This document shows, in pieces, positions 17,303 through 26,815 of a stretch of DNA of 39,272 bases. The stretch spans positions 1-39,272 of the forward strand of contig CAYMEV010000028.1 of the NCBI GenBank assembly GCA_964389675.1. The letters run 5' to 3'. The translations under genes were made by a program, and so were the position numbers. How positions within the stretch are numbered: position 1 is the first letter of the stretch; each line of letters begins with the position of its first letter. The notes under the pieces are model-generated. The model was not told the DNA's origin and made no database searches. It was given only the letters and a program-made list of their open reading frames with translations. Origin of the DNA: CAYMEV01 sp964389675 [NCBI: uncultured Candidatus Sumerlaeota bacterium] (GTDB lineage: Bacteria; CAYMEV01).

Positions 17303-17330
17303 TTGACAATTTCTAACATAATGTTAGAAT
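17303..17330 (+). promoter_or_regulatory. Promoter with embedded 19-bp operator palindrome for the XRE regulator operon
   Basis: TTGACA (17303-17308), 16-nt spacer, TAGAAT (17325-17330). Inside lies the perfect palindrome TTCTAACATAATGTTAGAA (17311-17329, arms of 8 bp around TAA), overlapping the -10. This is a classic repressor position, and the XRE protein encoded second in the operon is the obvious candidate for autoregulation. Confidence 0.7.
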
Positions 17331-17361
17331 TATATAACATTACAAAAAAAAGGAGATAAAA

Positions 17362-17754
17362 ATGAAAAAGATTATTGCTTCCATTCTCATTCTTGTCATT
17401 GTATTGGCCGGATTATGGCTGTTCAAGGTTTCAGATTATTCTGAAAGCATGGATAATTTTCAAGTCGTGGTAATTCTTCTGCTTGTGATTTTCGGCCTCT
17501 TTGCTGCAATCAGGCGAATTATCAGCTATAATAGAAAAGAGCCGGCTGAAGATGAGTATTCAAGGCTTATCATGCAGAGATCTGCTTCACTGTCATACTT
17601 TGTCTCTCTCTACCTCTGGCTGTTTCTGAGTTATTTCAATGAAAGCATTGCAGATGATACTGAACAGCTTATAGGTTACGGTATAATCTGCATGGCACTG
17701 GTTTTTACTGTGACTTACCTTTATTTCAGGATTAAGGGCGTCAGGAATGAATAA
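17362..17754 (+). CDS. Small four-helix membrane protein, DUF2178-like, partner of an XRE regulator
   Basis: The product has 130 residues with four hydrophobic segments (about 4-22, 34-51, 74-93, 100-121). Between helices 2 and 3 is a charged stretch, [21 protein letters not shown], resembling the DE(Y/R)xRxIxxxAxxxS pattern of DUF2178-type membrane proteins. Ribosome site AAGGAG is 7 nt before the ATG. The last 8 nt overlap the XRE gene, so the two are translationally coupled. Such membrane protein/XRE pairs are common in bacteria and archaea, but the role of the membrane partner is not established. It is expressed from the operator-containing promoter at 17303. Confidence 0.8.
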   Translation: MKKIIASILILVIVLAGLWLFKVSDYSESMDNFQVVVILLLVIFGLFAAIRRIISYNRKEPAEDEYSRLIMQRSASLSYFVSLYLWLFLSYFNESIADDTEQLIGYGIICMALVFTVTYLYFRIKGVRNE

Positions 17755-17938
17755 CAGGATCCGGGAATTCCGGGCAAAATACAGTTTGACCCAGCAGGAG
17801 CTTGCAAATAAAGTAAATGTAAGAAGGGAAACCATAGTATTCCTCGAAAAGAACAGGTATAACCCTTCATTAAAGCTTGCTCACGATCTTGCTTCAGTAT
17901 TTGATGTAGCGATAGAGGAACTGTTTATCTTTGATTAG
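17747..17938 (+). CDS. Small XRE-family helix-turn-helix regulator
   Basis: The product has 63 residues and is all one HTH domain: [19 protein letters not shown] (helices 1-2), [17 protein letters not shown] (recognition helix) and [19 protein letters not shown]. It lacks any effector domain, as in the minimal regulators paired with small membrane proteins. It overlaps the upstream gene by 8 nt. It probably binds TTCTAACATAATGTTAGAA at 17311-17329, repressing its own operon and perhaps the divergent SDR-aminotransferase gene. Confidence 0.93.
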   Translation: MNNRIREFRAKYSLTQQELANKVNVRRETIVFLEKNRYNPSLKLAHDLASVFDVAIEELFIFD

Positions 17939-18017
17939 GCAATGAATATCTTTACAAAACAATGCTTTAGCTTAAAATTGCAGAAATTATAAAAAATAAT
18001 CTGGAAAGGATATATAC

Positions 18018-19409
18018 ATGCTTAACCTGGCTATACTTGCAGCTTATTTCATCGCCATTATAATCATCGGTATCATTACCAGCAGAAGAGTAAAGAACAT
18101 CTCTGATTTTGCAGTTGCAGGAAGGAATTACGGAGCATTGATAATATTTGCAACTCTCTCGGCATCGTTCATAGGCGGAGGATTTTCAACCGGGAATGCT
18201 GAAAAGGTATTTACATACGGAATTGCAAATATAATATTTTTGTTTGGTTTCAGCCTCCAGATCATTCTGGTCTCCCTGTTCATTGCTCCTAAAATGGACA
18301 GGTATAATACCGCAATAACTGCAGGCGACATTATAGGAAAGCACTACGGCAAAATTGCCAAGGTTATCACGGGTGCCCTGTCCGTAATAATCTGCGCAGG
18401 TATCCTCGGGGCCCAGGTTGGGGCCATGGGGTATATATTCAATGTATTTCTCGGCCTCCCCAGGCTATGGGGAATACTGATAGGATGCTCGATAGTAATT
18501 CTATACTCTACTATAGGCGGGATGAAAGCTGTCGTTGCCTCAGATGTGCTTCAGTTTATAATACTTGCTGTCGGGATCCCTTTTGCACTGATTATGGCTG
18601 TTATACATGCGGGTGGTGTGCAGAATGTAATCTCCAATGTTCCTGCATCTCATCTCAGGATCTTTTCTGACAGGTTTACCCTGATTTCCTTTTCCTCCCT
18701 GTTCCTTACCTTTTTTATAGGGGAGACCCTTGTTCCCCCCTATGTCCAGCGCCTTCTGATGAGCCCGGATGCAAAGACCACCGCAAAAGGGACTTTATTC
18801 AGCGGCCTTTTTTCTTTCCCATTTTTTGCCATTACCGGCCTTATTGGACTCGTTGCGCTTGCATTGAACCCTGAGCTGAATCCCAACCTTGCTCTGCCCT
18901 ATATTGTGAAGAACACACTCCCCATTGGTATAGGGGGAGTGGTAATTGCAGCCATGATATCCATTATCATGTCATCAGCGGACTCTTTTTTGAATGCGGC
19001 CTCCGTATCCATAGTAAATGATATTATAGTCCCTTTGAAGAAAAGGGCCATAGATGACATACATCAGCTCAATATTGCCAAGATTGCAAACCTTGCAGTA
19101 GGCTTTTTCGCGGTTGTATTTGCCCTGAAGATTGAAAGCATACTTGATATACTGATATATTCCTATAATTTCTGGGCACCGGTCATACTGATCCCTCTGG
19201 TCTGCGCAATAGTAGGTGTCAGGGTAAGCCCCGGGCATTTTTTTGCCGGCCTTGCAGGAGGGGTAGTTTTCTATATATTATCAGTATTTTATTTTTCTTC
19301 GCATATAGGCCTTGATAATATTATCTGGGGAGTGACAGGGAATATACTGTTCTTTTTTGCCTTTTGCCTATATAAAAAAGTAAAGCCAGGGGGTATTGCC
19401 ATAGAATGA
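18018..19409 (+). CDS. Sodium:solute symporter (SSS family)
   Basis: The product has 463 residues with about 12-13 membrane helices. Family signatures are the early ISDFAVAGRNYG (about 28-39), STIGGMKAVVASDVLQF near 164-180 (the conserved GGMKAVxxxDxxQ box), and ISIIMSSADSFLNAAS near 315-330, which carries the sodium-site serines. Ribosome site AAAGGA. The stop overlaps the start of the amidohydrolase (ATGA), so the two gene products are made together and the transporter very likely imports that enzyme's substrate. Substrate unknown; amino-acid derivatives or cyclic amides are reasonable. Confidence 0.92.
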   Translation: MLNLAILAAYFIAIIIIGIITSRRVKNISDFAVAGRNYGALIIFATLSASFIGGGFSTGNAEKVFTYGIANIIFLFGFSLQIILVSLFIAPKMDRYNTAITAGDIIGKHYGKIAKVITGALSVIICAGILGAQVGAMGYIFNVFLGLPRLWGILIGCSIVILYSTIGGMKAVVASDVLQFIILAVGIPFALIMAVIHAGGVQNVISNVPASHLRIFSDRFTLISFSSLFLTFFIGETLVPPYVQRLLMSPDAKTTAKGTLFSGLFSFPFFAITGLIGLVALALNPELNPNLALPYIVKNTLPIGIGGVVIAAMISIIMSSADSFLNAASVSIVNDIIVPLKKRAIDDIHQLNIAKIANLAVGFFAVVFALKIESILDILIYSYNFWAPVILIPLVCAIVGVRVSPGHFFAGLAGGVVFYILSVFYFSSHIGLDNIIWGVTGNILFFFAFCLYKKVKPGGIAIE

Positions 19410-20653
19410 AATCCCTTATCCTCATAAAGAATATAAATATTATTGATGTTGAGAAAGAATCAGTACAGGAGAATGCAGATATATTCATTGAAAACAGCAG
19501 AATAAAAGCAATTGATAAAAACTGCAATATGAATGTTTCAGATGCAGAGGCCATAGACTGCACAGGCAAATTTGCAGTTCCCGGGCTGTTTGAATGCCAT
19601 GCACACATGAGCCACCTGTCAGAACTGGAGAAAAATGAACGTGAAAGCATACTCAGAGAATTTGTAAAAAAGGGCATAACCCAGGTAAGGGATGTAGGAG
19701 GCCCCTTAAATATACTGAAGGAAATGAAGGAAAAGATCCGGAAAGGCGGAATATGCGGTCCGGATTTATTCTATGCAGGGCCCATGCTTGAGAAGAGGCC
19801 TCTCCGCTGGGGAGAAATAAATAAATCTATGCCCGGGTTCACTGTAGCTGTTGATACAAAAGAGGATGCAGAAAAAATCATTGATGAACTGAAGCAGAAT
19901 GGCGCTTCCCTTGTCAAAACCTTTGGGAAATTTACACCTGATGTCTTTGAATACCTGGTAAAGAAGGCAGGTGAATTAAAACTGCCAGTCACCCATGATC
20001 CAGGGGCTCCGCTTTTTAATATGGTTCCAATGGATATGGCAATTGATCTTGGTGCAAAGTGTATTGAGCACGGAAAGGCCCCATTGCCGGTTGTCCTCAG
20101 GGATGAAATTAAGCAGGAGCATGACAGTTTATGCTCAAATAATGACCATGCACCCGGTGCAGACAGGGAGCTTGCAATGAAAGTCTTCTCAATGGGGGCT
20201 GATTCAATCTCGGAAGAAAAGCTTGGATATCTTGCTGAAAAGATGAAGGAAAGAAATGTCTTTTTTTGTCCTACCTTGAGTGTATTTAACCATGCAGTAA
20301 GGGAATCATCAGATCAAAATAATGGAATTATTCAGGCTTTAGACCATATATCGGTATTCTGTACTGAAAATATGATAAAAAATGGCGTCCGTATACTGGT
20401 TGGGATTGATGACTGCGAACCCGGAACCTTATTTGAAATGGGTCTGCTAAAAAAAGCAGGGCTTTCAGAGATGGAGATCATAAAGGGGGCTACCATATAT
20501 CCCGCCAGGTGGCTCGGTGTCTTAGATAAATACGGTTCTGTTTCAGAAACTAAAAAAGCAAACCTTTTAATTGTTGAGGAGAACCCTCTGAATGATATCA
20601 ATAACCTGTCAAAAAGCTTCATTACTCTGAAGAACGGTGAAATATTCCGATAA
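19406..20653 (+). CDS. Metal-dependent amidohydrolase (imidazolonepropionase/prolidase-like)
   Basis: The product has 415 residues. The amidohydrolase barrel is shown by PGLFECHAHM with metal ligands H65 and H67, ASLVKTFGKF near residue 170 (position of the bridging lysine), VTHDPG and CIEHGK for the next two histidines, and VGIDD for the last aspartate. The flanking small beta domain is at both ends (DCTGKFAVPG; KKANLLIVEENPL...LKNGEIFR), as in imidazolonepropionase, hydantoinase and aryl-dipeptidase relatives. It hydrolyses a C-N bond; exact substrate unknown. It starts within the stop of the SSS transporter (4-nt overlap), so it is a coupled uptake-and-cleavage pair. Confidence 0.9.
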   Translation: MKSLILIKNINIIDVEKESVQENADIFIENSRIKAIDKNCNMNVSDAEAIDCTGKFAVPGLFECHAHMSHLSELEKNERESILREFVKKGITQVRDVGGPLNILKEMKEKIRKGGICGPDLFYAGPMLEKRPLRWGEINKSMPGFTVAVDTKEDAEKIIDELKQNGASLVKTFGKFTPDVFEYLVKKAGELKLPVTHDPGAPLFNMVPMDMAIDLGAKCIEHGKAPLPVVLRDEIKQEHDSLCSNNDHAPGADRELAMKVFSMGADSISEEKLGYLAEKMKERNVFFCPTLSVFNHAVRESSDQNNGIIQALDHISVFCTENMIKNGVRILVGIDDCEPGTLFEMGLLKKAGLSEMEIIKGATIYPARWLGVLDKYGSVSETKKANLLIVEENPLNDINNLSKSFITLKNGEIFR

Positions 20654-20721
20654 TACGCATCTGTGGAATAATTGATGCAAATTTCATATTAACCCCTGTT
20701 CTTTGAGTGAAATTCTACTTA

Positions 20722-20750
20722 TTGACTTAATCCCAAACAGATATAATAAT
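20722..20750 (+). promoter_or_regulatory. Candidate promoter for the kinase-AAA-TPR gene
   Basis: TTGACT (20722-20727) followed after 16 nt by TAATAA (20744-20749). An overlapping TATAAT at 20742-20747 is only 14 nt away. RNA would start about 30 nt before the ATG, which has only a weak ribosome site (AAGG, about 12 nt upstream). Confidence 0.4.
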
Positions 20751-20784
20751 TAGGATAATCCATTAAAAAGGCTGAAATAATCTA

Positions 20785-23700
20785 ATGAATGCTCAGCTCA
20801 TTAATAAAAGATACAGGATAAAAGGAAGCATCGGAAGCGGAGGCATGGGGCTTGTATACCTTGTTGAAGATATTTACAAGGACAATATGCTCTTTGCTAT
20901 AAAGACAATAAAACAGAATATCATGACTGCCGGCAATAAAACTGCAAGTATCGAAACCTTCAAAAATGAATATGAAATTATGACAAGGCTTAAGCATCCT
21001 AATCTTATCAGGGTATATGACTTTGAGGAGGATTCGGATAATTACTATATAATAATGGAGTATCTGGAGGGCATTTTGCTTTCAGAATATCTAAAGAAGC
21101 TAAATGAGATTGACCTTAATGAAAAGATTGATATTTTCATCCAGATATTAAGGGCACTCGAGTATATTCACAGCAGGAACATAATATACCGTGACCTGAA
21201 ACCAGGCAATGTAATGATAGTTGATAAGAAGGTGAAACTGCTGGATTTCGGCCTGTCCGGTTCCGCACAGCACAAAATAGGGCGACTAAGAGGGACACTT
21301 ATCTATATTTCACCGGAGGCTGCCCTGGGTGATCTAAGCTATTCAATGGATATATTTTCCCTTGGGATACTGTTCTATGAAATGATCCATGAAAGACGCT
21401 TTTATGACCAAAAAAACCTGACCGCGAATACCCTTCTTAATATACTGAGCAGCCGGGATGAATTTAATGCTTACAGGGATGAAAGAATTAAATTAATCAA
21501 AAATGAATCATTGAGAACTATAATATATCAAATGACCTCCTATGAAAAAGAGGAAAGGTTTCTGGCATGTTCAGAGATCATATCAGAAATAAATGGAAGA
21601 CTGGGATGCAGCTATGAATATGAAACCAGGGATACAAAGCTTAGCTATGTTCTTGGAAATGCATTCGCAGACAGAGAAAGGGAGTACCATGTACTTACCG
21701 ATAATATAAGCAGGCCTGAAAGGGATAAGATGACTGTTTTCATCGGTCCTCCCGGGGCAGGTAAAACAAGGCTGTTCTTTGAATTCAAGAAGTACTGCAG
21801 ATTGAATGAGATACCATTCTTTGAAAGCAACTGCATGGAAGCAGAGTTCAGGAAATATTATTCTATCGGGGAGATCCTGATCCAGATGATGACTTTTTCA
21901 TCAATGGGCCTGATGGAACGCTTCGGCAGATATCTGAAGCTTATACTTCCTAAAAGCAGAAGGCTTGCTAAATATGAAGCGCCTGATATCGGTGATGATC
22001 CCAAAAAAATGAAAGATATAATAATTCATAATATTTCAGATTTTATCCATGAGTTTGCAAAAGAGCAGGGCAGAACCACAATAATCTATTTCAATGATAT
22101 CCAATGGATTGACAGCGGTTCAGAGCTGATCCTTGCTAACCTTCTGCACAGGATGATAAACCAGGGCATAAAGAGCCGGAATATACTCATATACGCCAAT
22201 ATCAATGAAAAAAGGCTTTCAGAAGATTCCGGGCTGATAGAAATATTAAAGCTGAAAGGAGTTAAAAGCTACAGAATGTCTCCACTTGATTTTGACGGAG
22301 TTAATGAATATGTTACCAATATTTTTGGCCACAGGTTCACAGATATAAGCATAAAAAGATCCGTCAAAAATATGAGGAATATGGTAGGCGGTTCACCTCT
22401 GCTGCTGGAGGCTCTGATAAGGTCCCTTATTGAAGCTGATCTAATAGTGAAGGATAAGATATACTGGAAATTATTAAAGCCTCTTGATAAGGTCCAGGTA
22501 CCAAAAGATATAATCGATATACTGAAAGAGAAGATACAGGTGATTTTCAGGGATGATGCAAAAAGGAAGATATTGAAGATAATGTCGCTTCTGCGGATTG
22601 ACGTCCATCTCGGTATCATCAAGAACATTGTATCAAAAATTTCCAGTATTGACACTGCCAGGATACTGACTGAGCTGGAAAGCCTCGAGATACTTCAGGA
22701 AATCGAGATCAGCGGCAGTATCAGCTACAGGTTCAGTGGCAGCCTGGTTAAGGAGATGATCAGGGAAGGGATAGCCAATAAAGCTGAGCTGAGCCTTTTT
22801 CTTGCAGATACACTTGAAGAATGTGTGTCTGATAATGAGGACTATACAGAGGAGATTGCATATCAGTTCTTAGAGGGTGAAAATTGGGGAAAATCGATCA
22901 TCTTCTATGAAAAATGCGGAGATAATGCCAGGAGACAATATTTCAACAAAGAAGCCTTAAAGCATTATGAGACTGTTTTGATTCTGCTGAAAAGCAGTAA
23001 AGAGAGAGACATCAAAAGGGAAATAAGGATAAAATTAGAAACTGGAAATATATATGAACTAACAGGAGACTGGAATAGGGCTGAGAAGCTTTATTCTGAA
23101 TGTATCTCATTATCAGAAAAAATAAACGACAAAAAGCTCCTGGCAGGATCATATCTGAATTATGGGGAAATGATGTCTTCAAAAGGCAATTTTGCTGAAG
23201 CGCTTGAGTTTTATGATTTATCAGGGGAGCTTTATGAAGAGCTGGATGATAAGACAGGATTAGTAAAAGTTATGGGGAATATGGGGATAGTATACAATGA
23301 TCTTGGAGATTATAATAAAGCCTTGGAAGTGCTTGATAAAAAGATAAGCCTGTCCATAAAGACCGGGGCTAAGAAAAGCCTTGGCACCGCTATTGGGATT
23401 ATGGGGTCTGTTTATGCCAATTTAGGGTTGTATTCAAAAGCTCTTGAGTGCTATGAAAAATTCAGGAGTATTGCCGAAGAAACAGATGATAAGCGTGCTA
23501 TAGGTATAGCTGTTGCTAATATGGGAATAATATATTATAGAATCGGAGATTTCTCCAAGGCATTAGAGTGCTGGGAAATTGATAAAAAAATCTGCGGGGA
23601 GACAGGAGATAAAAGGGGCCTGGGTATTACCATTGGCAATATAGGGCTTGTCTACAGGGCTCTGGGACGCAATTCTGAAGCACTAAAATGCTATGAGTCA

Positions 23701-24486
23701 TACAGGAATTTAGCAGAAGAGATGGGTGATAAAACTGGTGTAGGAAGCACATCAAATAATATGGGGAACCTTTACCGCCTGCAGGGCGAGTATGAAAAAG
23801 CTCTCGAATGCTACAAGATCAAGAAAAAAATGGCAGAAGAAACTGGAGAAAAACGCGGTATCGGAATAGCCATCGGAAATATGGCTGTATTATATCATTG
23901 TCAGGGAGAATTTGACAAAGCTATTGAAAATTTTAAGATCCAGGGAAAAATATTTGAAGAAATAGGATATAAATGGGGGCTTGCAGTTTCAATAGCAGGG
24001 ATCGGTGAGGTCTATTTTTCCATGGGTGACTATGAGAGTGCCCTGGAATGCCAGGATAAAGCAATTGAACTGTTTGAAGATCTTGAACTGAAGGATGATG
24101 ATTATTTGGCTACAATTCTAAAGAAGTCAAAGAGCCTGTATTTTCAGAATAATATCAGGGAATGCAGAGAACTTGCCCGGAAGGCATTCAAGATAGCAGC
24201 TGAAACAGGTAACACTTATCAAAGGATCAATGCCCTGATACAAGAACATATTATTGAATCAGTCAATGATAAAGAATCTTCATCAAGATCCCTTCTGGAT
24301 CTTCTTCAGAATGAGACAGAACTAAAAGATGATCAGATAGCAGATATATATTATGAGCTGTATATGATTAAAGGCAGCGAAGAATTCAGGGAAAAAGCCC
24401 TTAAACTCTACAATTTGCTGTATGGAGAAACTCCTACATGGTACCTGGAAAATCAAATAAAAAGGCTTAATGAAAATCAGCATTAA
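20785..24486 (+). CDS. Ser/Thr protein kinase-AAA ATPase-TPR signalling protein
   Basis: The product has 1233 residues. A Hanks-type kinase domain (about 8-275) has Gly loop GSIGSGGMGLVYLV, VAIK-type lysine (FAIKTIK), catalytic loop YRDLKPGN (Y135, D137), LDFGLSG (D154) and SPEA. A STAND/AAA_16-type ATPase follows (about 290-560) with Walker A GPPGAGKT at 321-328 and Walker B TIIYFNDIQWID. From about residue 700 to 1130 runs a TPR superhelix with 40-residue spacing, each unit containing a (G/E)DK(R/T)xxGIxIGNMG-type turn. The HRD histidine is tyrosine, but the Asp and Asn are present, so the kinase should be active. No membrane helix. Such proteins couple phosphorylation and ATP-driven oligomerisation to a signal bound by the TPR part; the signal and targets are unknown. 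It stands alone. Confidence 0.93.
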   Translation: MNAQLINKRYRIKGSIGSGGMGLVYLVEDIYKDNMLFAIKTIKQNIMTAGNKTASIETFKNEYEIMTRLKHPNLIRVYDFEEDSDNYYIIMEYLEGILLSEYLKKLNEIDLNEKIDIFIQILRALEYIHSRNIIYRDLKPGNVMIVDKKVKLLDFGLSGSAQHKIGRLRGTLIYISPEAALGDLSYSMDIFSLGILFYEMIHERRFYDQKNLTANTLLNILSSRDEFNAYRDERIKLIKNESLRTIIYQMTSYEKEERFLACSEIISEINGRLGCSYEYETRDTKLSYVLGNAFADREREYHVLTDNISRPERDKMTVFIGPPGAGKTRLFFEFKKYCRLNEIPFFESNCMEAEFRKYYSIGEILIQMMTFSSMGLMERFGRYLKLILPKSRRLAKYEAPDIGDDPKKMKDIIIHNISDFIHEFAKEQGRTTIIYFNDIQWIDSGSELILANLLHRMINQGIKSRNILIYANINEKRLSEDSGLIEILKLKGVKSYRMSPLDFDGVNEYVTNIFGHRFTDISIKRSVKNMRNMVGGSPLLLEALIRSLIEADLIVKDKIYWKLLKPLDKVQVPKDIIDILKEKIQVIFRDDAKRKILKIMSLLRIDVHLGIIKNIVSKISSIDTARILTELESLEILQEIEISGSISYRFSGSLVKEMIREGIANKAELSLFLADTLEECVSDNEDYTEEIAYQFLEGENWGKSIIFYEKCGDNARRQYFNKEALKHYETVLILLKSSKERDIKREIRIKLETGNIYELTGDWNRAEKLYSECISLSEKINDKKLLAGSYLNYGEMMSSKGNFAEALEFYDLSGELYEELDDKTGLVKVMGNMGIVYNDLGDYNKALEVLDKKISLSIKTGAKKSLGTAIGIMGSVYANLGLYSKALECYEKFRSIAEETDDKRAIGIAVANMGIIYYRIGDFSKALECWEIDKKICGETGDKRGLGITIGNIGLVYRALGRNSEALKCYESYRNLAEEMGDKTGVGSTSNNMGNLYRLQGEYEKALECYKIKKKMAEETGEKRGIGIAIGNMAVLYHCQGEFDKAIENFKIQGKIFEEIGYKWGLAVSIAGIGEVYFSMGDYESALECQDKAIELFEDLELKDDDYLATILKKSKSLYFQNNIRECRELARKAFKIAAETGNTYQRINALIQEHIIESVNDKESSSRSLLDLLQNETELKDDQIADIYYELYMIKGSEEFREKALKLYNLLYGETPTWYLENQIKRLNENQH

Positions 24487-24581
24487 AAAAAGGCATAATT
24501 GCAGAATTTTTCCCAAATTCAATAATATACAGGATAGTAGATATATTCTGCATTAATTCTGAAAGAAAGAGTATTAAGCTT

Positions 24582-26732
24582 TTACCTGGCCTTGAGCAGT
24601 TCAGGCCTGGCCAGAAAGAAATCCAGAAGAGCCTGGGCATCTATCCTGTTGGCCACTGTATTAAAATGTATTTTATCGCTTTCAAGCCTGAAATCCATTG
24701 GGTAGAGCATTCCGGGGTTATCCTCCATATATCTGATATAATAGGGGTATGTGTTAACAAAGCAAAAGCCATGTTTTCTGCTAAGACTCGTGATCAGCTC
24801 AAGCTGGGCCTCCTCAAGAGGATAATAAATGAAGGATTTATCCAGGCCGGGGTATGCCTTTGCAGAGTATACTATAAGGGTAATACCATTTTTCTTCGTT
24901 ATTTCTGCAAGCTTTTCAATAGCATTGGCAAAGCCCCTTGCTCCGGACATATACCTGTATTCTTCCATAATCTCAGGATTTTCCTCAGATCCTGAATAAG
25001 CTAAAGTATCTTCGTCGTAATAGCCCATAAGCATCTTATATCTGGAATATATGAAATCAAATATGTATAATTTTCTTAATGCTGCAGAGCTTCTTTGTTT
25101 TTTCATAAACAATGGGGTATCATAGTCATTATCGAAAAAATGAAGAAGCACTATGTCGGGAGAATATGCAAGAGCCTTGTTGATAAAAAGATCGGTTTCC
25201 ATGGCAGTATTATATCCTGGGACACCGAAATTCATGACCTCATATGTCTCGGGCCCAGACCTGCTGTTTAATTCTTTTTCAAGTATCTTCATGGTAGTAT
25301 CATTAAAGTTTATACCCCAGCCAAACATGCAGGAATCGCCAAGCCCGGCTATCCTTACACAGCTTTCCCCCTTCTTAAGGCTGTATTCAAAATCCCTCCA
25401 TCCTCTGGAATTTGTAAAAAATGGAACTCCTGCAAAATAGCCTTTCAGGTCCGGTTTGAGTTCATAGACCATTCCTTTGTGAGGGCTTGCCTTAACCATT
25501 CCTTTAAGGCTGTAAATACGTTCATTTCCGTTGAATTCAGCTTCCCCTGATTGCTCAAGGAGTGTCTGAAGGTTCCCCTGCCGGTTTTCCCCAAGATAAA
25601 GAAATATCCTTATACAGCCTTCCAGGACAATCAAAATGAATAATACAGCTGACAGAATTAGTGCTGTATTGACTGCATAATCCCTTATCAGCCTTTTTAT
25701 ATTATGCCTGTGCTCCAGGATATTTTTACATATTATTAAGCCCAGCAGGATAAGCCATGATAAAAGCCATAATTGCAATGTGATAAAGGATAGGGCAGTT
25801 ATTACCGCCACACCGGGCTTGTCTGTATAAAGATGGAGCTGCGGGATGCCCCTCTCTATGCCTTCAGGCGGTTTCCAGAAAAGCTTCATCTCATAATCCC
25901 CGTCCCCCTGGAAATAGACGATTCTGATCTTATGGAAGCCCTTTTCCATGTATAGTCTGCCCGAATGCCTGCGCGGGGCATGAAACCCACCGTTATTTAC
26001 CACGAGGGCTTCATTGATATAGACAAAAGAACCGTCATCTGACCTGGTGGAGAATATGTAATCCCCTCTTTTGTCTATCCTTATCCAGCCTTCCCAGATT
26101 ATGCCGAAATTTTTCTGGGGAAAAGATCCAGGATTACTGCTGATTCTCTCAAGGCTTATTCTTTTCTCCCTTGCTTTAGTTAAAGGTTCTGATGAGAAGT
26201 CCACAGAACCGTAATATTCAGCATTAAGCCCCCTGGGTGGAAAGATCCAGAGCAGGGGCAGGCCTGCTATGATCATTATGACAGTTCCCAGGCATGCAAT
26301 ATAGATGTACTTCTTCCTCACATAGCGCAGTATGTTAAATAAAAATAAAAAGCCAAGAGCTCCTGTTATATATGGAAGAAATCTGTTTATACTGCCGGTC
26401 ATGCTGGTCTCAAGCCTCATGAAATACAGAAGCAGGAGATACAGCGGGGAATGAAGAATTGCGATCCTGCGGATGTTCTGCTTCTCTGAAATGCCGGGAG
26501 CTGATATCCTGATAAGAAGGAATTTTAAGAAAAAAAAGACAGCCATCCCCAGGATGAATCCGGCAATCCCGAAAGCAAATATTTTTAATGCTATATTGCT
26601 GTAATTTGATTTGTCATGTGCATTATTGACAATTATTATGATAAACATGACTGCCCAGGCCCCGGATACAAAAAATGCAGCCTTTTTATTTAATTTTTGC
26701 CAGATAAAAAAAGAATTAAAGAAACTATTCAT
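24582..26732 (-). CDS. Membrane protein with PA14 domain and SGNH hydrolase domain
   Basis: The product has 716 residues. About five N-terminal membrane helices (20-165) lead to an extracytoplasmic PA14 domain (about 168-290; GLNAEYYG, WEGWIRIDKRGDYIFSTRSDDG, KIRIVYFQGDGDYEMKLFW). Two more helices (about 307-335, 352-380) follow, then a C-terminal SGNH/GDSL hydrolase (about 435-710): nucleophile in GLGDSCMFG (S467), Gly in NFGVPGYNT, FFDNDYD, and catalytic Asp/His in DKIHFN near 690. PA14 binds carbohydrate and SGNH enzymes remove acyl or acetyl groups, so modification of a surface glycan is plausible (inference). No strong ribosome site at the ATG. Convergent with the kinase gene, 95 nt apart. 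Confidence 0.88.
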   Translation of the reverse strand: MNSFFNSFFIWQKLNKKAAFFVSGAWAVMFIIIIVNNAHDKSNYSNIALKIFAFGIAGFILGMAVFFFLKFLLIRISAPGISEKQNIRRIAILHSPLYLLLLYFMRLETSMTGSINRFLPYITGALGFLFLFNILRYVRKKYIYIACLGTVIMIIAGLPLLWIFPPRGLNAEYYGSVDFSSEPLTKAREKRISLERISSNPGSFPQKNFGIIWEGWIRIDKRGDYIFSTRSDDGSFVYINEALVVNNGGFHAPRRHSGRLYMEKGFHKIRIVYFQGDGDYEMKLFWKPPEGIERGIPQLHLYTDKPGVAVITALSFITLQLWLLSWLILLGLIICKNILEHRHNIKRLIRDYAVNTALILSAVLFILIVLEGCIRIFLYLGENRQGNLQTLLEQSGEAEFNGNERIYSLKGMVKASPHKGMVYELKPDLKGYFAGVPFFTNSRGWRDFEYSLKKGESCVRIAGLGDSCMFGWGINFNDTTMKILEKELNSRSGPETYEVMNFGVPGYNTAMETDLFINKALAYSPDIVLLHFFDNDYDTPLFMKKQRSSAALRKLYIFDFIYSRYKMLMGYYDEDTLAYSGSEENPEIMEEYRYMSGARGFANAIEKLAEITKKNGITLIVYSAKAYPGLDKSFIYYPLEEAQLELITSLSRKHGFCFVNTYPYYIRYMEDNPGMLYPMDFRLESDKIHFNTVANRIDAQALLDFFLARPELLKAR

Positions 26733-26815
26733 TAAAGGGACTCTTATAGCTTATTTAATAATTGATTATCTTTCAGTAAGTTTTATTGTGCAAGCATAAA
26801 ATCAGGAAAAAAAAG

